Part shown: positions 53,943 to 61,407 of the stretch, in pieces
How the letters are laid out: every line of letters starts with the position of its first letter
How positions within the stretch are numbered: the first letter of the stretch is position 1
NCBI GenBank assembly: GCA_905181815.1
Contig: CAJIZA010000003.1
Span: 616,943-680,942 of the forward strand
Length of the DNA stretch: 64,000 bases
Reading direction: 5' to 3'
Origin: an uncultured Planktomarina sp.
GTDB lineage: Bacteria; Pseudomonadota; Alphaproteobacteria; Rhodobacterales; Rhodobacteraceae
Made by a program: the position numbers and the translations under genes
The notes under the pieces: model-generated
Databases searched by the model: none
What the model was told of the DNA's origin: nothing
Seen by the model: only the letters and a program-made list of their open reading frames with translations

Positions 53943-54732
53943 ATGAGTAAATATGCAACGGATTTAGGCGAAAATATCCCTTGGGTAATAGCAAGCACTT
54001 TTTGCGGCTTTAGCGTCGATGATAAAACTATTCGTGCCGCCTACGATGACACAGGCGGTGAGGTTGACGACTTTAATGTCAAGGCACCGTCCAATCCGCT
54101 TTTCGTAAGTCACGGCTTCACGGATGGACGGTTACCTCGGTCCGTCAAGTACATGACCCATCGCACATTTTAAAAAGCGGGGGGGACCGCCCTCGTCTAA
54201 TGTAGGCGATCTTGCGTCTCAGGTTAAAAAGGTAGACGTTTCTGGCAATTTGCTTCACGGTAATGTAAATGGATCGACCGCAGCCCACATAAAAATGCTG
54301 CGTGGCATTGCCATGAAGTATCCCCGCAATTCAACCGTTCGTAAATGGGTGGCGACATGTATGGTCGCCAAAGCGGCTAAAGCGGGCATACGTGGAACTA
54401 AGTTAGTCGGGGCGGCTATTCCCATCGGAGCGTTGGGTATGGCAATAAATGTAATCGCAAATTTAGGGCGTGCGGGTGTGCAGATGAATTGCGGAACCGT
54501 CGTTAACATGGTTGCTATGAAGCTGCACTGGCGTGCAAACGTCTAACTGCGACTATCGGGTGTGGGTGGTGGAAAAATCAAAACAAAGGTAAATAATCCG
54601 GCCAGTGCAGTCATGTTTGAGATTCTCCGGCTCCGTGGTGCCACCCGTTTCTTTGTTCAATATGATGTTGCTAACATTATTTCGAAATCTGGTGGTTGGC
54701 TCGTTTTGCGCGATAAGTTATTTTTGATGTAA
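53943..54732 (+). pseudogene. Broken gene after tssM, family not recognised
   Basis: The first frame (53943-54173) reads MSKYATDLGENIPWVIASTF to HGFTDGRLPRSVKYMTHRTF and stops. The next frame carries on through a run of A and G (FKKRGGPPSSNVGDLASQ, then MLRGIAMKYPRNSTVRKWVA, GTKLVGAAIPIGALGMAINV) to a TAA at 54544. After that stop the same frame stays coding-like (KTKVNNPASAVMFEILRLRG, FFVQYDVANIISKSGGWLVL) to TAA at 54730. So one shift near 54170 and one nonsense codon break a protein of about 262 residues. A hydrophobic Gly/Ala stretch is in the middle. Its position behind tssM suggests an effector or accessory gene. Confidence 0.55.
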
Positions 54733-54771
54733 TGATCCAATAGTTTCTGCAAGAGAGGCCGCTAAACAGCA

Positions 54772-55302
54772 ATGCAAAACAAACGTATCATATGGAGGGG
54801 GCAACCAGCGGCTGAACGCGTTGCTCGTAACTTGTCAGAACGAGAGCGACTTAACCGAGAGTACGAAATGTTGACGCTTTTTGGTGGTGTTCACGCGCCC
54901 AAAGTTTTGTGTTACGAAAATAGTGCAGGCTCAGTCCGTCTCGTCCGCAGTTGGTTAGAAGGTTCTACGCTGGATCAAGTAACTCACTGTGAAAGGGCTC
55001 AGCTTATTATAAGATTACGCGTTATGCTCTGGAAAATTCATCAAGCTGGCTGGATTCACGGTGACTTGAAGCCTGAGAACATCGTCTCTGCATCAACAGG
55101 ACCGGTTTTGATTGACTGGGAGCATGCAGCACCTATTGGGGCTGAGGTAAGTAGGCTGTCTGCCCGTGCTGTGACTATCGGTATGACACATCCTGACTTG
55201 ATTTGGGGACGTGGGCATGTTCGGAGTAGGTTTGATATCTATGCCCTAGACCAAATTGCAGCTGTATCGATCGATTACAGTGGCTTTATTAGACAACACT
55301 AA
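54772..55302 (+). CDS. Small protein-kinase-like protein (RIO/APH-type core)
   Basis: 176 residues. The catalytic loop WIHGDLKPENIV and the metal-binding segment VLIDWEHAAP are clear. Upstream, ERLNREYEMLTLFGG gives a helix-C-like Glu. The glycine-rich loop is weak and the C-lobe is short, so this is a minimal or trimmed kinase. Kinases in T6SS loci phosphorylate FHA partners to switch assembly on, and this gene closes the locus that holds an FHA gene. It may be catalytically active, since the His-Gly-Asp and Asn residues are kept. A fragment of a second copy is at 57.7 kb. Confidence 0.7.
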   Translation: MQNKRIIWRGQPAAERVARNLSERERLNREYEMLTLFGGVHAPKVLCYENSAGSVRLVRSWLEGSTLDQVTHCERAQLIIRLRVMLWKIHQAGWIHGDLKPENIVSASTGPVLIDWEHAAPIGAEVSRLSARAVTIGMTHPDLIWGRGHVRSRFDIYALDQIAAVSIDYSGFIRQH

Positions 55303-55952
55303 ATGAGATGAGTATGGCAAACTTGCAGCTTCGTCCAATGACAAATCCCTCTCTACCTAGCTACCTCAAAACCAGCACTTAAGTCATCCAACTTGCAGTC
55401 ATGCTGTATGTTCGTTTCCCGCTTTCTTTCGCAACGTTGAGGACCGTCTTCATTAGCGAGGCGTTGACGTAAGTCATGCAGCAAAGCCCAGTAGTAGCTC
55501 TGCTACGCTATGCACCTCATGTGCCTCATATGAAAACCTAATCCCCGTTTTTGCAGACTAAAATTAATGGATGTTCCATCAGCTTGCATGCGTTATGTCA
55601 ATTTGTTGATTAGGACTTTACGCCATCTACTTCCTAACTGTTCAAATTTTGGACACTATTAAGTCATTGACGTTAATTTGAAAAAAGTTGATTAATTTTG
55701 CTAAACAAATTGTGGCACCATACCTCGTTCAATAAATTCATTAGACCTATTGGCTTTTGAAGTATTATCAGAGATTTAATTCTTGCCCTCTCTTGTAGCA
55801 TCATTGCCTTGGGAGGGCTGCGGTATTCATGGTGTCCAGCGTATTAAGTAATTTGATTAGTGATGTGTGCATCACTGAAATACCAACGACTACTATACCT
55901 ATAGTACCGATAATTTTGTCTTATCGCTTTGAAATCAGATTAAGCGTTTGAG
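55303..55952. other. Intergenic region with no gene seen
   Basis: A+T-rich. A 7-bp perfect hairpin AGTGATG-TGTG-CATCACT at 55859-55876 lies ~80 bp before the MFS gene and may be an operator for it. A 24-codon frame just after the kinase is too short to support. Confidence 0.4.
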
Positions 55953-57359
55953 ATGAAAAAAATCAATAATATGAAAATGCGACATGCAGTAACAGCTGAG
56001 CATAGCCTTAAAAATCGCATCCGAGGTTGGGCAATGTTTGATTGGGCAACACAACCTTTTTATACGCTGGGTCTTACCTTCATTTTTGGCCCCTATTTCG
56101 CAAGTGTTTCGGCGGATTACTTTTTGAATACTGGGCTCGATCAAGGTAGCGCCGATGCAAGAGCGCAAATGATTTGGTCTTGGGGGCAAGCTGTTGCAGG
56201 CTTCTTCGTTGCTATAATTGGTGTTTTTGCAGGTGCCTACGCCGATAGCACCCATCGCCGGATGCCATGGCTTTGGGCCAGCTCGGCTGTCTTTGTAGTT
56301 TGCTCTTGGTCGTTATGGTACATGGTTCCGGATGGTTCAGCAATGTGGTCTTCGCTCATTATATTTTCAATCGCTTTCGTTGCAGCTGAGTTGGCGGTCG
56401 TGTTCACAAACGCGGTGCTGCCTAGCCTTGGAAATCGACATGACATAGGTGAAATTTCAGCAAATGGTGCAGCTTTAGGCTATCTTGGAGGTATTTTAAG
56501 TCTAATTATCATGCTATTTTTCTTCTTCGATGAAGGTGGCAAAACATTTATGATTGGCCTTTTGCCAGGGTTTGGATTGCTCGATGCCGGGTCTCGTGAA
56601 GGAACGCGCGCAGTGGGGCCATTGATCGCAATTTGGTATACAGTCTTTATGATACCTTTCTTTGTGTGTGTGCATGAAGATAAATCGTCAATTAAACATG
56701 GAGGATTGCGACAAGCCATGGCCTCACTGAAGCTGTCACTTCAGGGTCTAGTCAAACGCCAAAGCCTATTCGCCTTCTTAGGGGCCCAGATGTTTTACCG
56801 GGATGCACTAAATGGTCTTTATGCCTTCGGCGGAATTTATGCTGTGCTGATACTCGGCTGGGGACAAACGCAGCTTGGAGTTTTTGCAGTAATCGGTTGC
56901 ATCTCAGCCGTTCTGGTCACTTGGGTGTCCGGAAAATATGATCGCAACTTTGGGCCACTTCCTGTGATCTACTTCCACATTTATATCTTGATTGCCGTTT
57001 CTCTTTGCATGATTGGCTTGTCTCGTACCAGCTTTTACGGTTTTGGCTTTACCGCAGGGTCAACGCTACCAGACGTAATGTTTTACATATTTGGCTTGGC
57101 GATTGGCGGATCTGGTGGGGGAATTTATGCAGCCAGTCGTTCGATGATGTTCCGCCACACAAATCCAGACCGTCCAAACGAGTCTTTTGGCCTCTTTTCC
57201 CTTGCAGGCAAAGCCACTGCATTTCTAGCGCCACTCCTTATTGGAATATTTACATTTTTGCTAAATGATGCTGCTTTAGGGTTTCTTCCTGTTGTGGGAT
57301 TGTTCGTTGTTGGTATGTTATTGCTGCGCTGGGTTAGCGCAGACGGTGATCAAACCTAA
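55953..57359 (+). CDS. MFS transporter, UMF1 (Atg22-like) family
   Basis: 468 residues with about twelve membrane helices. The start RIRGWAMFDWATQPFYTLGL is the signature of the UMF1/Atg22-like group, followed by AGAYADSTHRRMPWLW (the MFS loop 2-3 motif) and GGSGGGIYAASRSMMFRHTN. Bacterial members are uncharacterised; fungal relatives export amino acids from the vacuole. The start could be either this ATG or one a few codons later. It is not part of the T6SS operon (650 bp gap). Confidence 0.85.
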   Translation: MKKINNMKMRHAVTAEHSLKNRIRGWAMFDWATQPFYTLGLTFIFGPYFASVSADYFLNTGLDQGSADARAQMIWSWGQAVAGFFVAIIGVFAGAYADSTHRRMPWLWASSAVFVVCSWSLWYMVPDGSAMWSSLIIFSIAFVAAELAVVFTNAVLPSLGNRHDIGEISANGAALGYLGGILSLIIMLFFFFDEGGKTFMIGLLPGFGLLDAGSREGTRAVGPLIAIWYTVFMIPFFVCVHEDKSSIKHGGLRQAMASLKLSLQGLVKRQSLFAFLGAQMFYRDALNGLYAFGGIYAVLILGWGQTQLGVFAVIGCISAVLVTWVSGKYDRNFGPLPVIYFHIYILIAVSLCMIGLSRTSFYGFGFTAGSTLPDVMFYIFGLAIGGSGGGIYAASRSMMFRHTNPDRPNESFGLFSLAGKATAFLAPLLIGIFTFLLNDAALGFLPVVGLFVVGMLLLRWVSADGDQT

Positions 57360-57681
57360 TGCGAAGCCTTTTCTGCGCCATCACATTAACACGACCCCTC
57401 TAATAGCCAAATTGCAATTATGCTAACAGCGTGAGCGCACCTTTAAGGTGGCAAGGAAGAGCGTTAGGTAGGGCATTGCGTGATCATGATACCTTGCAGC
57501 TAGGGATTTTATGTTTAAGTCCACTAATAAGAAATTAATGTGGAAATTTTATATAAGTTGCAAAAATTACATCTCTTCTGAGCAGGTCCAATCTCAAAAA
57601 TTATTTAGGATTTGTCATTTTGTCTTTCAGAGTTTGAGAGGGCGAAGTAATTACCTCAGCCCAGTGGAGTAACGTATGATG

Positions 57682-57768
57682 TCAGTCAATTAAAAACGGT
57701 TTAGTGTATCCAGGGACTATATTTTCAGATTTTAAATCTCCACAGATCCAAAAAACTTCATGCACTAA
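57682..57768 (-). pseudogene. Remnant of a kinase gene (catalytic-loop fragment)
   Basis: 28 residues ending in a stop, VHEVFWICGDLKSENIVPGY then TKPFLID, line up without gaps with the catalytic loop of the kinase at 54.8 kb (16 of 28 identical, including WI, GDLK, ENIV and LID). The catalytic His is Cys here. No other kinase part is left. The frame continues upstream through dyad copy E but is not kinase-like there. Confidence 0.6.
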
Positions 57769-57817
57769 CGTTAGATCTAAATCGTCCAAGTGGGTCTGCT
57801 TTAAATGTAAGTAAATT

Positions 57818-57853
57818 GGAGTATCCATTAATGGGAACTTGATTCCCAAATTT
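57818..57853. promoter_or_regulatory. Dyad motif, copy E
   Basis: Read on the minus strand: TCCAAATTTG, nine bases (GGAATCAAG), then TTCCCATTAA. Inner dyad GGGAACTTGATTCCC (57833-57847) is the most symmetric copy. It lies 79 bp before the lysR gene at 57927. Confidence 0.65.
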
Positions 57854-57926
57854 GGACACTGCTGCTGACTGGTGTGCAGCAAATCATAAGCATACACTTT
57901 ATGCCTACCTTAGATGGATTATATAA

Positions 57927-58838
57927 ATGAGTAAGATTAACAAAATTCAATCTCCAAATTTGGAGTATCTGCGATCTTTTCATCAAGTTTGTATTTCTGG
58001 TTCGATTTTAGCAGCTGTAAAAGATATTGGAGTTCCTAGAGCAACCCTGAGTAGACATATTACTGCATTAGAAACCGATCTCTCGTCCATCTTATTTATA
58101 AGAGGGTCCTCAGGCTTTATTAAAACAGAACTGGGAGAAACTGTATTTGAGTATGCTGAAAGTATTTTTGAAAAAGCAACAGGTTTATCTGAAGCAGTCT
58201 TAGCTCATAACTTAGAGCTTTTGGGGCCTATCAAAATAGTAGCAAGCAGCGGTATTGCGTCCGCTATATTGCCTTCAATCGTGGCCAATATTAATTTTGC
58301 ATCAGATGGTCTGCAGTTGGAGATAATCCCAATGAATTCGGTTAATATGGATAGCAAGGAAAACGCAGATATTGCGATTCAAACCTACAGGCCAATACGT
58401 AAAGATTTGATTGCGAGAAAACTAGGTGAAATAGAATATGGGATCTACGCGTCTACGAAATACATTAATAAAAAAGGAGCTCCCCAATCCTTAGAGGAAC
58501 TTAAGGAACATTTTATTGTGGGCACTATTCCCGAAACGTTAAAACAAAAATGTAAAGTGACTTACGGACAAGAATTACTCGAACATGAAAATTCAATTAA
58601 ATGTCAAGATTACCCACTAATTTGGCAATTGGTAGTCGCAGGATGTGGCATTGGAATGACTCATCGCATCCAAGGAGACGCTGATCCAACTGTAAAGCGT
58701 ATTCTGACAGAATTAAACACCTTCAAGTTGCCAGTCTGGTTGGTAGCACAACCTGACCTAAAAAAACGTGCACGGCTCAAATTAGTATATAATAGCTTAG
58801 CAGATCAGCTACGAGCAAAATTGAAAGATTCTGCTTAA
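57927..58838 (+). CDS. LysR-family transcriptional regulator (copy 3, right of T6SS)
   Basis: 303 residues, complete: helix-turn-helix GSILAAVKDIGVPRATLSRH, ITALETDLSSILFIRGSSGF, then the effector domain (GPIKIVASSGIASAILPSIV, ADIAIQTYRPIRKDLIARKL, IPETLKQK, WQLVVAGCGIGMTHRIQGDA). It matches the LysR at 29.8-30.7 kb along the whole length, clearly closer than to copy 1. Dyad copy E lies upstream. Confidence 0.9.
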   Translation: MSKINKIQSPNLEYLRSFHQVCISGSILAAVKDIGVPRATLSRHITALETDLSSILFIRGSSGFIKTELGETVFEYAESIFEKATGLSEAVLAHNLELLGPIKIVASSGIASAILPSIVANINFASDGLQLEIIPMNSVNMDSKENADIAIQTYRPIRKDLIARKLGEIEYGIYASTKYINKKGAPQSLEELKEHFIVGTIPETLKQKCKVTYGQELLEHENSIKCQDYPLIWQLVVAGCGIGMTHRIQGDADPTVKRILTELNTFKLPVWLVAQPDLKKRARLKLVYNSLADQLRAKLKDSA

Positions 58839-59015
58839 TCAAGTTTTGGGTGAGCAAGCTCAAGGCGGAGGCTTGCAACGGTTGTAAGGACGCCTGTGTG
58901 ATACTCAAGTCCTTCAGTGATGATGCTGGTAACACACGCCGCTCGAGCACTGTTCGTTGGAAAGAAAACATGACGCTTAAAGGCGCTGTAGAAGCCTTCT
59001 CCACAGTGGGTCGTA

Positions 59016-59725
59016 TTAGTTTAGGCCATCAAGACATCGCGCTGTAAAACTATGAAGAAGCCAGCTTTCGGGCAGGACACCTTCTGCCTTGAGGCTATGC
59101 ACTTTGAACCCGACTGACCGTAATTCACTTAGAAAGTGTTTTGGATTAAAAAGCTGGTAATTCAAGTTCATCGGGACGTCATCGACTCGCGACTATAGTT
59201 TGCGAGACCATCAAGAACTCCTTTCTTCTGTTCTTTACGAAACCGACGCGCAATATTGGGGACCGAAATCAACAGATGTCCAGTATCTGGGGTTAGCGCG
59301 CCGTGCATACGGCGCAGCGCCGAGGCCCGCTCGGTTGGATCGGTAATATGACCGAGCACCCCAAACAGACAAAGGACGAGGTTGACCTGCCCATGGCTGG
59401 TGAGATGATCATCGAGATCATCTGTTGCAGGTCCAACGAGGGTAACGGTTTCCCAAGCTATTGCGGTGGCCCGTTCGCGTACCAATGCCAGGGCTACGGG
59501 GCTAACTTCAAAGCCGACTGCTCGTGTTACATGTTCACGCAATGTGAATAAATACCACCCGCTACCGCAGCCGTAGTCCAAGACACTGGCTGCTGGTTCC
59601 AAATACTTCTTAATGCAACGCCACATGCTTCGGTTCGGAGTCGGATAACGTTGATCATAATAGCCAGACTTATAGTAAGTTTGGTACGAATTGCGTTTCT
59701 GCGTCGCCTTTGGTTTGGTCTGCAT
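59016..59725 (-). pseudogene. Class I SAM-dependent methyltransferase, frameshifted
   Basis: The first frame has motif I (ASVLDYGCGSGWYLFTLREH) and the usual later strands (VNLVLCLFGVLGHITDPTER, LLISVPNIARRFRKEQKKG), then stops after ESMTSR. In the next frame it continues from ~59185 with DVPMNLNYQLFNPKHFLSEL and RSVGFKVHSLKAEGVLPESW to a stop at 59016, a normal end for this fold. One base near 59180 would give ~236 residues. The substrate is unknown. It is close to IS remnants. Confidence 0.75.
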
Positions 59726-59752
59726 TTTGACCAGTTGAGTTTCTATGATAAG

Positions 59753-59985
59753 TCAATTTAGTGACACCGCTCCTGCTCCAAGCGCGCCCTCAAGTTTAAT
59801 CCGCCAAGCTACATCGCGCAGGTTATTTATTAGCGCGCGGTCAATGTCGCTGCGGATATCTTCGGACACTGAAGCGCGCGATATGCCCCAGCCAATGGGC
59901 TCGTTGAGAAATGCACTAGGTAAGACTCCAATCTGCTGTTCGTAATTTTGGCGGCTCAAATACGTCAGCGCAACCCTATCACCCC
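59753..59985 (-). pseudogene. Solute-binding protein, C-terminal fragment
   Basis: The minus strand reads GGDRVALTYLSRQNYEQQIG, then VLPSAFLNEPIGWGISRASV and IRSDIDRALINNLRDVAWRI. This looks like the end of a family-3 periplasmic binding protein (GDR motif, then the late NEPxGWGI segment). The 5' side is cut off at about 59985, where IS3 transposase sequence starts on the other strand. The N-terminal fragment at 63.4-63.8 kb may be the other end of the same gene. Confidence 0.5.
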
Positions 59986-60240
59986 CAAACCCAAGGCAAG
60001 ATCGAACGTTGGCATCAAACCCTGAAGAACCGCATTCTGCTCGAGCACTACTTCTTGCCAGGTGACCTCGAATCTCAGATTGAAACCTTTGTCGATCATT
60101 ACAATCATCGGCGCTACCATGAGAGCCTGAACAACGTCACGCCGTCTGATGTCTATTTCGGTCGGGACAAAGCCATCCTAAAACAAAGGGAAAGGATCAA
60201 ACGAAAGACACTTGAAACGCGACGCTTGCATCACAGATAA
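59977..60240 (+). mobile_element. IS3-family transposase, C-terminal remnant
   Basis: The frame runs YHPQTQGKIERWHQTLKNRI, LLEHYFLPGDLESQIETFVD and HYNHRRYHESLNNVTPSDVY to a stop at 60240. HPQTxGKIERWH with the last catalytic Glu and the HYNHRRYHESL-NNVTPxDVYFGR end are typical of IS3-family OrfB. Only the last ~87 residues remain, with no inverted repeats recognised. This marks a past insertion that joined unrelated sequences. Confidence 0.85.
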
Positions 60241-60372
60241 CGCGCCGCATAATGAAACCAACCAGATGAGCCGAACTCTCTCGTAGTTTAAGCCGCCATT
60301 GGCTCCAAATACCCTGACGGCAGACAATGTTTTAAGGATGTGAGTGTCAATAATAACTCAGACATAAAGTCG

Positions 60373-61407
60373 TTAATTAAAGTAGTTATTGCTTGCTCTT
60401 GCATAAGCCTCAAATACCTCTGGAATAGAAATATTGCGCGCATCCAGAGCAGACTTACGCACTGCAACAACGTACTGACTTGATGTTTGAATAGGCAGCG
60501 ACTTGATATCTACACCTTCAATTAATTTTATAGCCATGGTTGCTGCGACTTCACCTTGTTCGTAAGGAGAAACACCAATAGACAACATGGCACCTTCTTC
60601 AGAATTAAAGGTGTTCATGCCAATAACGGGCACTGGAGAATTAGCCTCGGTCCAAGTCATAACTTCCTTGGCGTTCACAAACTCAGCAGAACCAGGAGAC
60701 TTGTGTAACTTGCGATAACCCCCTACCAAAATAAAGTCGGCCTCGCCCTTCATGTTCTTGACTGCACTTTGCCAGTCATCAAAAGTGGCCTTAGGATGAC
60801 GTCCAAGATAATCGACACCAACCCAATCTATACTATCAAGATAGCCACCATCACGTTCGGTCGAATGGGATTCATCCGACAAAAAAATGGCCTTAGGCTT
60901 TTGTCCGATAATGCCTAAGTTCTCACTGAGCAATAAAATGACTTCACTTAGAGCCACAGCAGGTTTACGTTCTAAGATACCGGTTACGTTGTTCGCTTCT
61001 AAGTAGCCATAAGGTTCTGGGCTTCCGTTAATGCCTGCAAAAACAATCTTTATGTCTGGGTTGTTAACGTATTGCTTGGCCACATATTTTTGCGCATTAT
61101 CATCAATAGCAACAATGACGTTGGGACGGATGAGTTCAATGGCGTAATGAGCGGCAATACCTGCACGATCTATGTAACCTTTACCCGACATTTTTTTTGT
61201 TTTCATCTCATGGTAACGAATGTCAACGCCTTGAACTTTCCCAAGCACACGATCCAAGCCCGCATTGATTTGACGAGTCCAGACATAATCATTACTATAA
61301 CTATGCAGAACCAATATACGTGGCTTGTTTATATTCTCGTATAGGATCATTCCTGTCAGCGTAAGAATAAAGGTAGCCATGATCAGGATAGTAAACTTTT
61401 TCAGCAT
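60373..61407 (-). CDS. ABC_sub_bind-type periplasmic binding protein
   Basis: 344 residues from the ATG that overlaps the stop of the transporter gene upstream (TAATG). An N-terminal hydrophobic helix (FTILIMATFILTLTGMILYE) serves as signal or anchor, then RILVLHSYSNDYVWTRQINA, a start typical of the ABC_sub_bind (COG2984) group, with IRPNVIVAIDDNAQKYVAKQ, IKIVFAGINGSPEPYGY and PVPVIGMNTFNSEEGAMLSI. These proteins resemble sugar/amino-acid binding folds, and their ligands are mostly unknown. No ABC permease is present; its coupling to a secondary-type transporter is unusual. Confidence 0.82.
   Translation of the reverse strand: MLKKFTILIMATFILTLTGMILYENINKPRILVLHSYSNDYVWTRQINAGLDRVLGKVQGVDIRYHEMKTKKMSGKGYIDRAGIAAHYAIELIRPNVIVAIDDNAQKYVAKQYVNNPDIKIVFAGINGSPEPYGYLEANNVTGILERKPAVALSEVILLLSENLGIIGQKPKAIFLSDESHSTERDGGYLDSIDWVGVDYLGRHPKATFDDWQSAVKNMKGEADFILVGGYRKLHKSPGSAEFVNAKEVMTWTEANSPVPVIGMNTFNSEEGAMLSIGVSPYEQGEVAATMAIKLIEGVDIKSLPIQTSSQYVVAVRKSALDARNISIPEVFEAYARASNNYFN

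Noticed and set aside
53943-54173. Reading the 76-codon frame after tssM as a complete small gene
   Set aside because: The coding signal continues past its stop in the next frame, so it is better explained as the start of a broken longer gene.
24781-57675. Scattered GTTACTCCAC-like boxes as a separate repeat family
   Set aside because: The boxes are only ~10 bases long, and copies beside the dyad motif are already covered; the others could be chance.
58850-59047. 65-codon plus frame with CNGCKDAC
   Set aside because: It overlaps the repaired 3' end of the methyltransferase on the other strand, has no recognisable family, and the Cys cluster alone is not enough.
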